Of a stretch of DNA of 64,000 nucleotides, positions 32,842-43,479 are shown piece by piece. The translations under genes and the position numbers were made by a program. The stretch spans positions 1,016,552 to 1,080,551 of the forward strand of contig FJOG01000008.1 of the NCBI GenBank assembly GCA_900073065.1, given 5' to 3'. Within the stretch, counting starts at the first letter, position 1. The number at the start of each line of letters is the position of its first letter. This DNA is from Phialocephala subalpina. Its lineage: Eukaryota; Ascomycota; Leotiomycetes; Helotiales; Mollisiaceae. A model generated the notes under the pieces. It saw nothing but the letters and a program-made list of their open reading frames with translations. It did not search any database and was not told the origin of the DNA.

Positions 32842-33765
32842 TTCTTGTTCATGTTTAGTAATTATATTATCCCAAGCGGTCGGCGAGAAATTCGCCTTAT
32901 GCCAAAGAGCCACCGGCAAGAGCAGGGCCATCGTCTATAGATTTTTTGGAGCGGAGGCTCGCCTCCAAAACTAGCACCAAAAGCCGCTGTATTCCCAACG
33001 ACCTTCCTTTCACGAGCAGCGAAAGTCTTAAACGCGTTTGCTACGTCGCGCTCGACCGTTGTGGTGGCATTTGGAACATCTTGATGATTGTAGTCTGTCA
33101 ATCTTCGACTGCAACTACTTCGAGTATTGTTGTTTTCGTGCTCATAAAGAAATGTTTGTTTTAGAAGACTTTGTGACCGCATTGATGCACATTTCTTTTG
33201 AACGATCGTTGATGATAGCGATGCAAAAAGAAAGGTTAGGAGATGAAAGGTGGGTCCACTACGGCGCCCTGTTGTGCCGCTACTGCAGCGCTTCGGCAAC
33301 TCACTGAGAACTCCTCTCCTCTCCTCTCCTCTCCTCTCCTCTCCTCTCCTCTCCTCTACTCTACTCTACTCTACTCTACTCTACTCTACTTCTCGCCTTC
33401 TTGTTGGGCTTTTTAGATTTCTCAAAACTCTCTGGTGGAACCAGATAATGCAAAATTCGGATTAATTCTCACCTCAAGGCTACTTCTATATTTCTTCTAC
33501 ACAGCCTACTGTACTAGCTTGTCTCGCAACCGTCATTAGCCCCACTTTCCATTACGACAAAGCCAAGTAAGTTCACTTGGAGAAGAAAAAGGTTCATTGA
33601 TAGAGCACTCCCGTTATATGTAATGTTTGAGTACGGAGCATAATTAAAAACAGGACATTAGGACCATGCAATATGCAACCGTCCAGCACACAGCAGTTCC
33701 CTTTTCACACCGTACTGAGTCCTTGCTCCTTCGGTTCGATCGTTGTAACTATTCACGGAGGTTCT
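32842..33765. other. Convergent intergenic region with a microsatellite
   Basis: This lies between the stop codons of the CAX-like gene (plus) and the GNAT/ankyrin-type gene (minus). ORFs here are short and unconvincing. The compound pentanucleotide repeat at 33311-33390 is the only notable structure. Confidence 0.5.
33311..33390. repeat. Compound pentanucleotide microsatellite (CTCCT)n-(CTACT)n
   Basis: About nine units of CTCCT are followed directly by about seven units of CTACT, 80 bp in all. The switch is a single C-to-A difference per unit, suggesting one point change spread by slippage. Pure pyrimidine in the first half, so it may form non-B DNA. Confidence 0.95.
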
Positions 33766-35748
33766 TTAGCCATACAAACGCGTCAGATCTGAAATCCCGC
33801 AAACGGAGGCCACAAATCCGAACTCGTGGTCGTTTCGACACTCTGGTAAGGCATTGATACCGTTCTCGAAGACATCCATATGCATGCCGTCTCCAACCCA
33901 CTCGTCTTGATCTCGGGCTTGCTCGAAGATGATGCGCAGAGCACTCTCGGTATTGCCTCCTCTCTGGAAGAAATTTCTGGTATGCGGAGGCCATTCATTG
34001 GAATCTCTCACTGTATTCTGAACGTTGAGAATAGTTGGCGCCTTGTCAGCCTGCAGCGTCACAGCGGCATGGCCAAAGACATTTGCGAATCCTTGTCGAT
34101 AAGATTTGTTGGTACGAAAGTTTTGCTGAATGTCTCGAGCCACATGTGTAAACAAGTCGTCATGAATCACAGACCACATCTCTCCGTCTTCAACACCATC
34201 CTTCAACATATCATGTGTTACTTCGGCTTCGCATAAAAGCGCAAACTTCATACGCGGTGATAGAAATCCGTCTATGCACGAGCCGCAAGTGCATCCAAAC
34301 TTCATTCGTGCGTACTCTAGTTCGGAGGGATTGTTAACTGCTCGGAGAGCAGCCAGACATCCGATAGCTTCTGAAGGGAAGCCAAGGAAGTTGTTGGATA
34401 TGTCAACTGTTAACATTCCATGCTCCCGCCTTGTTCTCTTTGATTCGAGTTGAGATTCCAGCTCTTCTTGTGGAGTGTAACCTTCAGTAGTTCGAGCTAA
34501 GCTGAGTGTCTGGCCTTCATTCGCATTTTCCAACAACCACCGAACACTTTGAACTTTAAATTCGCAAGCTGCAACGTGCAAGGCATTCTTGGAGAATCGG
34601 TCGACTTTACCCCAGTCATCCATTGACATGTTGGAAATTTTGAACTTATTAAAGAACTCCACGCACTCCCCGTCCGGGAGTGTAAAGGCTGCGTGTTGAA
34701 GTGGAAGGCGTTCCTGCAATAGCTTTAGACGCCACGAGCTTCGAGCTGGGTCTCCAAACCAATCCTCCACTAATTGAGTCTCGGGGCCTTCAAAATCGGG
34801 CTCTGGGTCGGTCGGATCAAAATCAGCACCAGAGGGAATTGTATGGGCCGGATGAGTTGGATCAGTTGCAAGACCAAAGAAGCTAGAAGCACCAATCCGA
34901 CGGAATCCAAGAGACCGGTAGAGGGAAATAGCAACCCCGCGAACGCGAATTTGAATCTGTTGCTCCTCCAACTTTGTCTTCCCCTGAGTGTCTGGCTCGA
35001 TTTCCCGGCTGAGCCACCCAGGTCCAACGAGCAAAAACTCTGGGGCCCGCCGTCCAGCACGAGACTTCTCAATAAGGCTCGTGACAATTCTTTTGCCAAC
35101 TCCTTTTCGGCGCCAGTCTCTATCAACACAAACTTCCTCGATGAAAAAGAGAGGACCTATATCAAGCTCACTGCCCCAGACTCCGGTGCCTTTCCGGATC
35201 GTATGATCCCTCAATTCCTGCTTAAGACGGCCGTGGCGGTCAAACAGGTCAAAAGCAACCTTGGAAAGCTCCTCGCAAGGCTCTTCCATGTCACGCCAGA
35301 AGGTATGTCGAATCCGATCTCTGTCCACGTATCGGCCAAAGCCTCTTCCAATCTCCTTTCCGTCATAGCTGCAGCTGACATGTATGGTCTTCATCCATCT
35401 CTCGAACTCGTCATCATCTTCTTGCAGATATGCCTTGAAGATTAATTTAAATTCCTGAGATCCCCCAAAGTAATATTCCTTTTCCTCTACTTCACACTCC
35501 GGCGGACCCATATCCTCGTCGTCGTCGAAATATTGGCCGTACATTTTGTCCTCGGAGTCGTCGAGTTCATCTTCTGAATTTTCTTCGTCTTCATCTTCAA
35601 AATCCAGGGAATCTTCAGCATTTTCCTCGTCCTCCTCGTCCTCAGTCTCAGAAGTGTCTTGATTGGCTTTTTCATGGGCAATGTTTGAATCCGCAGCGAG
35701 GTCGTTTCTATCGGCAGATGGTGGAGAATCATCTATCTTGATCAGCAT
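33766..35748 (-). CDS. GNAT acetyltransferase-like protein with an ankyrin-type segment
   Basis: 660 residues from the ATG at 35748. A very acidic N-terminus (about residues 30-75) precedes a GNAT-like fold: 'GPLFFIEEVCVDRDWRRKGV' followed by 'GKRIVTSLIEKSR' is the acetyl-CoA-binding motif A (pattern R/Q-x-x-G-x-G). 'VAISLYRSLGFRRIG' is motif B. Downstream, 'NALHVAACEFKVQSVRWLLE' resembles an ankyrin repeat, and 'FGCTCGSCIDGFLSPRMKF' is a conserved Cys-containing block seen in fungal proteins of this type. Substrate unknown; the acidic head hints at binding basic proteins. A possible upstream coding exon (ATG near 35905, basic 'RRSKRKAEAISPTR') ends in a good GTGAGT donor but is one base out of phase with the main exon, so I start at 35748. 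Confidence 0.72.
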   Translation of the reverse strand: MLIKIDDSPPSADRNDLAADSNIAHEKANQDTSETEDEEDEENAEDSLDFEDEDEENSEDELDDSEDKMYGQYFDDDEDMGPPECEVEEKEYYFGGSQEFKLIFKAYLQEDDDEFERWMKTIHVSCSYDGKEIGRGFGRYVDRDRIRHTFWRDMEEPCEELSKVAFDLFDRHGRLKQELRDHTIRKGTGVWGSELDIGPLFFIEEVCVDRDWRRKGVGKRIVTSLIEKSRAGRRAPEFLLVGPGWLSREIEPDTQGKTKLEEQQIQIRVRGVAISLYRSLGFRRIGASSFFGLATDPTHPAHTIPSGADFDPTDPEPDFEGPETQLVEDWFGDPARSSWRLKLLQERLPLQHAAFTLPDGECVEFFNKFKISNMSMDDWGKVDRFSKNALHVAACEFKVQSVRWLLENANEGQTLSLARTTEGYTPQEELESQLESKRTRREHGMLTVDISNNFLGFPSEAIGCLAALRAVNNPSELEYARMKFGCTCGSCIDGFLSPRMKFALLCEAEVTHDMLKDGVEDGEMWSVIHDDLFTHVARDIQQNFRTNKSYRQGFANVFGHAAVTLQADKAPTILNVQNTVRDSNEWPPHTRNFFQRGGNTESALRIIFEQARDQDEWVGDGMHMDVFENGINALPECRNDHEFGFVASVCGISDLTRLYG

Positions 35749-36140
35749 TTCCTTGTGTATCAACTTCCAGGCGATAACTCACGAATATTAGTGGTATCAC
35801 GCCGCTTGCGGTCCTTGTGTGATGATGTCAAAACACTGTCACTGTCACGCGTGGGTGAAATTGCTTCAGCCTTGCGCTTGCTGCGCCTTCCCGCGCTCTC
35901 CATTACGAAGAACACGGTGACTTCTGACGGGGATGATGAAAGTGAACAATCTCAGGAGATCTATGGCTCGGTCAAAAGTTATAAATGATTGAGGTTTGGT
36001 GGGAGAAGGGAAAGGAAGGGAAGAGAAGAGGTTGTTGGAACTGTTAGGCAACCAACACCAGTAAGTAAGGCTGAGGCCTGACATGCGGGGTCGCGACTCC
36101 TGGTTTCAAGAGACGAGGATTAAGTCGGGACCCTCCTCTA

Positions 36141-36198
36141 CTTTGGGCCACCATTTACACCTAAAATCGCGATTTTTAGTCTAAATGGTGGCCCAAAG
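36141..36198. repeat. 58-bp near-perfect palindrome
   Basis: CTTTGGGCCACCATTTA at the left is matched by TAAATGGTGGCCCAAAG at the right. The centre is TCGCGA and the inner arms match except for about three bases (26 of 29 pairs). It lies between genes, with GC-rich flanks (AGGGCGGGAAGGGGGGG on the right). It could be a foldback remnant of a small DNA transposon or a cruciform-forming site. Confidence 0.85.
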
Positions 36199-36659
36199 GG
36201 CGGGAAGGGGGGGCCGACTTACCTTGCCTTTGTGGACTCAAATGTGGTAATCAACAAAATTACATCCACTCGACCGTTTAACTGGAAAGGTTAATCTGGG
36301 TTGATGAGAATCCAGTTCTTGCGCTTGGATGATGGCTACAAGCACAGAGTCCAGCGTTCTCGATTCGGCTTGACAGTTAACGGTTCTGTCATTGGGATTT
36401 GGCCCAACTCAGCCGAAGCCTTATCCGCTACAGTACCGCCTCCCTGGACGCCCAGATTTACACGTCGCTTGATGCATCGAAACATGAGATTCGAGTCTTA
36501 AGGGTGCTGCCAGAGACAACTACAGACCTCTCCAATATACCCTGAAACACGCATCGCTTGACAGTGACCCCAAATAATTATCACGCCTTATCGTGCACAT
36601 GACAGGACGAGCGACTAGGCGAGACTTTCCCTAGCCCAGACCTCCCGGAATCAATCATT

Positions 36660-37503
36660 ACAATCAATCCATTCATACTGCTTGATGGTCACCATCTCGA
36701 GGTTGCTCGGAATCTTTGAGTCGCTTTGTGGCACTTTAGGAGAGCTGCAATATGGCACGCAGATAATCCAGCCGCAGATGGTTCAGAGATTGGGGACTAT
36801 TTGGACTTCCCGGATGGGTGATCGGCTTCTAGGATTCTTCCTGAGACGCGGTTCTGGATCGATGCCTTGTGCACTGATGCTCAAGACCTCTTCGACAGCC
36901 CCTCACAAGACAACACATGGCTCGTGCAGATGCTACAATTTATCAAATTGGGCGTGGAACTACAGTAGAGGAAGAACACCAAGCCTGGGGTGAACCACTG
37001 CGACAGCATATCCCATAAAACAGCTCAAGCCGTCTTTCCCAACTGCTGCCAGATATCCAATTCATATTTATTACGACATTCACGTTGCGTGGCTATGGGC
37101 CTTGTTCCGTCGCTGTCGGATCCACCTACTTGAGGTGCTAAAGCGATACGAATTCCTGCTTCAAGCACATCCTAACGCATCAATGATCTCAGGCATTGGC
37201 AACGTACAGGAAGATGCGACTACAACCATTCAGGATATGGTGTTTGATATCTGCTCAAGTGTTCCGTTCTACATGGGAGAAGTGGACGGCAAAGGCAACA
37301 TTATCCCAACACCGACTATGATACCTCTGGTAGAAAGATTGGCACTTTGGCCGTTTGACATTGCGATGGTGTCTGTGGAGGATGGAAGCGAGACCGAGGA
37401 CTGGTTGAGGTCAAAGTTGGAACTCATCTCGACTCTTATGGGGACAAGACTTGCTGGAAGATACGCAAAAAGAGAGAGGAAGGTTCCTTGGGATATCAGA
37501 TGA
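36660..37503 (+). pseudogene. Decayed C-terminal region of a fungal transcription-factor-like protein
   Basis: One frame reads 'HADNPAADGSEIGDYLDFPD', stop, 'ETRFWIDALCTDAQDLFD', 'NTWLVQMLQFIKLGVELQ', stop. A second frame then gives 'HIYYDIHVAWLWALFRRCRI' and 'TTIQDMVFDICSSVPFYMGE', ending in TGA at 37501-37503. The final block ('I..M..DICASVPFHLG') is typical of the C-terminus of fungal Zn2Cys6 regulators. No zinc cluster was found upstream. Several stops make it a relic; the last ~155 residues alone are open. Confidence 0.5.
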
Positions 37504-39355
37504 CGCATCGAGAGAAATAAGTACATCGTCAACCCCTTGTATTTTACACAATCCTTCATTTCCTATTGCTATTCACCCCCAAGGACATTCAGTATGTCTG
37601 CCACAGCCACAGCCAAACATGCGTTTTCGTTTTCGTGCTCACGAGCTCAAATCAGACCCCGTGTCTTCGCATACGCCAACTCACCTTTCATTGATCCTGC
37701 CACGAACCATTGTTTGGGAATGTTCACCCAAGATTTGTCAAAGTCGATATAAAGACATCGACATGCGCAGCCTGATCTGCTGAGGCAGTCGCACACGTTT
37801 CGCTCAGATACATGAAAGACTGAGACCTAGAAGATGTCGCTAACCTTTCTAGTCCGGTAGTTTCTAACTTTGAGCTATCTCGGAGCGTCCAGGCATTTCT
37901 GTTCGACTTCAACAAGGCCACCGATCTCGTAGAACAAGCTCTCTCTCGCATTGGTTCTCACATCTTCAAGAAAACCATATGGCTTTTGAAGAATCATGAG
38001 GATTGCACCTGTTCGCTGCCCTTCAATCGATTGGGGGTCATCGGGAGGCTGCGGGGGTCGTGGGACAATGGGAAGAGGAACAGCTTTGGGAGCGAGGGTC
38101 TCGATGCGTTTGAGTTCGGGTTTGTGCGCCATTCCTGCCAGATATACTGATTCAACACGGACTGCTGGATACCTGCATAGAATCTCTCGGGGTCTTCAAT
38201 GTCACATCGACATCGTCCTTCCTGACAGGCACAACTCTCGCCAACCTTGAAAGGAAAAAAGATCTTCCAGGGAACTCTGAGAGTACTCTTGAATCGAATG
38301 CGATCAACGTATTAGGAATGACAGTCCAGTATATTACTGGCCGTCACCAGGTCTCCGACTTCGAATCTATCTGCCTCGAATTGGTGCGACGTCCGCTTGA
38401 CTGTCAAGATAGCACCGACCTTCTGCCCAGCCACACTTCATACCTATCTTCAACGGAAAGAACCTGGCCCGAGGAACCTCGACACGCCTACCAGTGCGTA
38501 TGATGTCGACCACACAAGCATGAGCTCGATATTCGACAACCTGGACACGATCTCCAAATTCTGGCGAGTATTCATGAGGGCCTCATTCGAAGTCCGCTTG
38601 ACCAACAAGACAACCCCGAATTGCTGACCTGCTACAACCCAAGGATCGATCCATTCATTCTCTTCGGTTGTGGTACTTATGGTCAATCCGCTGAGATAGT
38701 TGGCGACAGGCTTTCAGAGAAAATCTTGTGGAAAGAAGATATGAGGAGCTTGGGGGCCCTTGAATCTCTATGCTTGTCGGCAAACGGAATTTGAGAAGCC
38801 GTCATGGGTGGCACGCTTCGTCTCATGCAACTCCCCATTGCAGATAGCAGCCTTCAGAGCGCATAATCACGATCAATATTTCATGAAATGACCAGGAGCT
38901 AGAATAGAGTCGAATGAGCTTTGATCATTTTTCCGCTGATCTGCGGGCTTGACTTCTAAAATCGAAGTAAAATATCCTGTTCTATCACATGACATTGATT
39001 CTGGTTAATGTCTTATAAGCACAACTTGAATGAATGACTACTCAAGAATAGGAAGGAGAAAAAAAAGGTTTACTGAGTTAAAAGGTCCGAATATAAGCTC
39101 TAGCACTCTGGCAAACCTGCTTCTAGACATAGTCACCTGATCCAGTCTAACTGTTTGACTTTTTTTTTTGGCCACAGGCATGAATTCCACGGGCCGAGAG
39201 TTCTTCAACAGAAGCAAAGCTTGTTTGGTCGTCTCCTTCATGTCCGCTGCCATAATCGACTCTTGCAGCGGAAATATGTTCAAATAATATGAGTGATGAT
39301 ACCTGTGGCTGGCGGTGAATTAAGCGCCTCTTAGCCGGCGTTGGTTTTCCCCTGC
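37504..39355. other. Gene-poor stretch
   Basis: About 1.85 kb with overlapping short ORFs on both strands and no recognisable motif or convincing exon chain. A run of nine or ten T lies near 39162. The end of this stretch is the promoter side of the alpha/beta hydrolase gene. Confidence 0.45.
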
Positions 39356-40645
39356 ATGCTCTTGTCGCGTCGTCTCAACCTTCCAACGTTCCTCATGTCT
39401 GCCTTGAACAACTCAATACCTTCCTTCCCCAATCACGTCACAATAGGTGTCGATATGGTAGCCACGATCTTCAGGTATGTCTCGATTTTGGCGGCAGCCT
39501 TCGTGGGCCTGTACGCGACCTTTCTCGGACTCTTGACGACGCCGTCCTTCCAAGCGCACGTGGTTTACCTCCATAAAATCCAGATGACCTGGTTCAAAGA
39601 CCTCGACGTCCCCGAAACTTTTGGCTTCCTCCGAAATCAGGTCACGCCTTTTTATTTGGAGACTTCCGACGCCGAAAAATTACACGCATGGCACATCCTC
39701 CCTGTCGAATTATATCGCAAACACGAACTTGCCCTTCTCCAGGAACCTGTTGGCCTCGTCTCAGATATAACATCTAGACTCGCGTTCAAGTTACTACGCG
39801 AAGATCCCGAAGCTCGATTAATTCTTCATATGCATGGTGCAGGTGGAACTGTTGGTTCAGGATACAGAGTCCCCAATTACCGAGCGCTTTCAGCTGGACA
39901 GCCAGGAAAGATTCACGTTTTGACCTTCGACTATCGAGGGTTTGGACGCAGTAGCGGCAATCCGACGGAGAATGGCGTGCTTCTTGATGCTTTCACAGTT
40001 GTTGATTGGGCCATAAACACGGCTGGTATCCCTCCTTCACGAATCCTCATCTTCGCACAATCTATGGGCACCGCCGTAAGCATCGCTATCCAGAATCAAT
40101 TTGCACAGCAAAATCCTCCTGTTGTATTTGCCGGCGCTGTCCTTGTCGCACCATTTGTTGATGCGGTTACTCTTGTGTCAACGTACAGTGTGGCAGGTAC
40201 TATTCCCATCCTGTCACCACTCACCAGATTTCCGACACTGTTCAAGTCCCTCCAAAGCTTCGTACGGGACAAGTGGTCGAGCAAAGACCGGATTGCTCAA
40301 TATGTTCGGGCCAACGAGGCGAATGGGGAAAAATATCATCTGACCATCATTCACGCCGAGGATGACTACGACGTTCCATGGTCTCACACACCGGAACTCT
40401 TCTGGTACGCTGTCAACGCTACTTCATCAACCGGAATCGGTTTAGACGAGCTGGGTGAGAAGAGGTCGGAATCAAGCATTGATCTTGGTGCGGCGGGGTC
40501 AGTCATGGAATGGCGGACGGAAAATGGGGTGATCCGGGAGGAGATTTTGAAAACGGGACTCCATGATTTGATCATGGGGTATCCTGTGATTACCATGGCA
40601 GTTATGCGTATCTTCCAGGCAGTTGATCCTTCATTCACTTGCTGA
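39356..40645 (+). CDS. Alpha/beta hydrolase, ABHD12-like, membrane-anchored
   Basis: A single exon of 429 residues. An N-terminal membrane span 'VSILAAAFVGLYATFLGLL' (~42-62) anchors it. 'LILHMHGAGGTVGSGYRVP' is the oxyanion-side HG motif. 'ILIFAQSMGTAVSIA' holds the nucleophile Ser236 (here A-Q-S-M-G, not the usual G-x-S-x-G). 'TIIHAEDDYDVPW' gives the acid (Asp336 or Asp337), and 'KTGLHDLIMGYP' gives His403. ABHD12-type enzymes are membrane lipases for monoacylglycerol or lysophospholipids. Later in-frame ATGs (for example at residue 14 or 34) could also serve as start, with the membrane span kept in all. Confidence 0.85.
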   Translation: MLLSRRLNLPTFLMSALNNSIPSFPNHVTIGVDMVATIFRYVSILAAAFVGLYATFLGLLTTPSFQAHVVYLHKIQMTWFKDLDVPETFGFLRNQVTPFYLETSDAEKLHAWHILPVELYRKHELALLQEPVGLVSDITSRLAFKLLREDPEARLILHMHGAGGTVGSGYRVPNYRALSAGQPGKIHVLTFDYRGFGRSSGNPTENGVLLDAFTVVDWAINTAGIPPSRILIFAQSMGTAVSIAIQNQFAQQNPPVVFAGAVLVAPFVDAVTLVSTYSVAGTIPILSPLTRFPTLFKSLQSFVRDKWSSKDRIAQYVRANEANGEKYHLTIIHAEDDYDVPWSHTPELFWYAVNATSSTGIGLDELGEKRSESSIDLGAAGSVMEWRTENGVIREEILKTGLHDLIMGYPVITMAVMRIFQAVDPSFTC

Positions 40646-41106
40646 GACGTATGAAGAATGGCGGCCAGGGCCACGTGGGCATTTAATGGAGTCGTGCACC
40701 TGGGTAGGTCACTCACTTGAAATTTAGCATAGACTGTTTGCGATTACTGCTTTAATACCATGTCATTGTTTTCACCTCTTGTAATGCCTTCGTTTCTCGC
40801 TTTTGCTATTTATCAGCTTCGACTAAGATTTTGTATTTTGCTCACCAAATTCTGAAATAGGACTGTCGCCCCATACAGCTTGCAGGAGAAAGACCTCCTC
40901 AATTTGGTACATTCCGGTTTCATGGCAAGATTCAGTACTCCACTGTAATGGACCCTCCGATTCCTGAACTCCGAACACAAAACACCAATGTAGGTCCAGG
41001 TATCTTCAACAGCCCAACGCTAAAGAGAAGTCCCTATGCTATATAGCTATAACCAGATCAGATCCATTCTTACAAAGTACACCTAGCTTCACATCGATCC
41101 AACATC
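40646..41106. other. Intergenic region between convergent loci
   Basis: About 460 bp without a supportable gene. Confidence 0.45.
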
Positions 41107-42571
41107 TCACAACAGATGAGCCCGGTATGTAGAGACGACATACGTGTCATAGATGGCGGGGTTCTCAGCCCTCAGCGCTGCAAATACTTCTCCCATCATG
41201 ATGATACGACTGGCAAAATACAACACCAGAGACAAGAGGCTCACTAATGTCAACGGTCCTCTCCACCGGACCTCGACCTTCTCGAAGTGCATGAAAACGA
41301 ACAGCGAGAAGATAGAGACAAATGCAGCACCCCGCCACAGCCACAATTCCACTTTCGTTGGAAACTCTGTATTCCATGATATGAGATGGAGTGCGCCGAA
41401 TGAGGCTCCAGACAAACAAATCAATGGCCAGATCCTCGAACGATATAGCCCCGGGTCCCAGTGAGAGACGACTGTTGCCCTTGATCGGAATCGCAGCGGC
41501 TGAGCTCTGATAAGGCGGTGTGACAGCTCGCTCTTCTCGGCATCGCTCACTTCCTTGATATCCTGCTTGAGTGTAGCCTTTGTGATTTCGTCTTGATCGG
41601 CGTCCAGTCGCTGGACTATTTCATTTCCGACATTATTTCTTTCCTGTCTAGTCTCTCGCTTTGGTTTCACTCAAATCCCTCGACCTTTCAGCTCCGCCCT
41701 CTGCCTTGCCTGGTCCTGCGCATCTTGAAATGCTTTGTCCTCCGCTTCCTTTTCGAACACGCGAGGTGTAAGAACCAATATGTTCCAAATCGAGACCTGC
41801 TCCGGCAATCCTTCGTTATCAAACTTGTTGCTAACAGCCACCAACTCGAAGACGGCCTTCTGTTCCGCAGACATTAATGGCAGATTGACAACAGTTGGCG
41901 TCGAGATGTCTTTCGGTTTGAGCCACCAAAAGAAATATGTCGCAGCGAAGAGCGGGATGTAGCTGAGCGTCATCGATTCGAGCTGTGACAATGGAAGTCC
42001 ATGAGCAGTACGCATTATGCTTTGTGCGACAAACCAAAATACCTGGCAGAAAGCTACCAGCTTCGCTGCACTGTCCGCATTGCTTTTATCCCGAATCTCC
42101 TCCTCTGAAAGCCCCCAGCTCGCATGGTCACCCCAACTTATGAGCTTCTACTGAAGCAACCAAGTGTATTAATTCGGCCAAATAACTTTATCCCTCTTTT
42201 CCGTGCGATATCTGAGCGAAAGCATACTGATGTAGAAAGCATGCACAAGCTTAAAATTCCCATCAGTGTACGCTTCGCAGTCTCTCTTCATCCGCTGGCA
42301 TTGTGTCCACTCTTGCAGTCCTTCCACAGCGATGAGTTCGGGAGCGAGAATGGCTTTGATGAACATGACGAGTTTGTATAGGGTCCCGTACAGTCGTCGT
42401 TTGTGCACTCGAGGGTGTATCACAACCCAGGTACAGAGGAAGATGGTGAAGAGACTGGTGATGATTAGGCTCAAGGTCCCGCGACCTGAGGATTCGACGA
42501 CCCATCCTACGAACTCCTTCTCTGCCTTTGTTGAATTCGAAACTAATCCGGAGCCATTCGTGACATTCATG
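41107..42571 (-). pseudogene. Fungal multi-span membrane protein, broken by three in-frame stops
   Basis: On the minus strand: 'GRGTLSLIITSLFTIFLCTW' and 'VVIHPRVHKRRLYG', then 'LVMFIKAILAPELIAVEG' and 'KLVHAFYISM'. The first part ends 'KVIWPN' with TAA (42169-42171), and a TAG lies six codons later. The same frame goes on 'WGLSEEEIRDKSNADSAAKL', 'VFWFVAQSIMRTAHGLPL', 'YFFWWLKPKDI'. A TGA at 41671-41673 splits it from the last part, which holds four hydrophobic spans. This is a large, common ascomycete family of unknown function (pattern 'TIFLCTW...HPN', 'APE', 'W.KP.D'). Stops in one otherwise continuous frame, all explainable by C-to-T, argue for RIP-like inactivation. An N-terminal signal-like segment may lie at 42600-42700 in another frame. 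Confidence 0.7.
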
Positions 42572-42811
42572 ACAATTCTATAGCTTCTTTCGATCCAGCG
42601 ATTGTTCCTGGGAGTCGTCGCCAACAGGCTTCAATTTGGGGGCCGTCGACTCTCCAGCCAGGACAGCATTCAATGAGAGGAGGAATTGAAATAGCGAGCT
42701 CAAATTTGTCAAGTCGCAAAAAGAGCGATCTTTAAGACATTTCCAAATAGATTCATTGCAGCAATGATCGGATGGATTGTGAATTTGTGATATCGAGAAC
42801 TCGATGAACAA

Positions 42812-43479
42812 GTTCGAAGACGATCAACGAGGGGTAGCATCACATCCCAATGTACATGCATTAAATTGTTTTGCCTGTCCAGAAGCAGCAACACCTTCTA
42901 GGCGTCTGATTTGCCAATCTTCGCACCAAAACTTGTTGAAGAAAGCAATCTCAGGGATTTCTTCCCCCACACATCTTCATCGGCGAGTAGAAACGATGAG
43001 TTTGACGCTCTTGCAGCGGCAACGTCCCGAGGGAGTGGATGAGGCAGACGATGTCAAACACCAACATCCGGGCCGAGAGAACACGCAAACACCAACCAGT
43101 TTCCCGCTTCCTTCGTCCCGACTCTTTGACTTTGGCCGGTTTTCAGCACGTCAGGGGCAGCGTGCACGTGACACAAGCTCCCATGTTTTCAAGTTCACCA
43201 TAAGTTTGGTACGAAAAATTCCGGCGCAAATTGACATACGGTCTTCTATCTCGTTCAAGACAAAAGCAAGATTAATTTTCAGTTCATTCATCCAGTACAT
43301 TCCCACGTGACTTGGTCCAAGCTTAAGACACCAATTCAAAAACTTCGGCTACGGTCTCGACGTCGACCTCACCAACAACCTCACTCAAGACACAACGCCA
43401 TCCCCAGGCTCTACCTCCCAACACTACAAACGGAGTCTTCGGCACATCATGACACGATGACATCGATCAGACTACAACC
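42812..43479. other. Upstream region of the twin-nuclease gene
   Basis: Contains a plus-strand ORF (42804-43310) without recognisable features. The stretch before 43480 probably holds the promoter. Nothing else supportable. Confidence 0.45.

Noticed and set aside
32862..33299. 145-codon minus-strand ORF between convergent genes
   Set aside because: Low-complexity and Arg/Ser-rich, no family pattern; probably chance.
34774..35445. 223-codon plus-strand ORF
   Set aside because: Antisense to the GNAT motif region, whose coding strand is certain.
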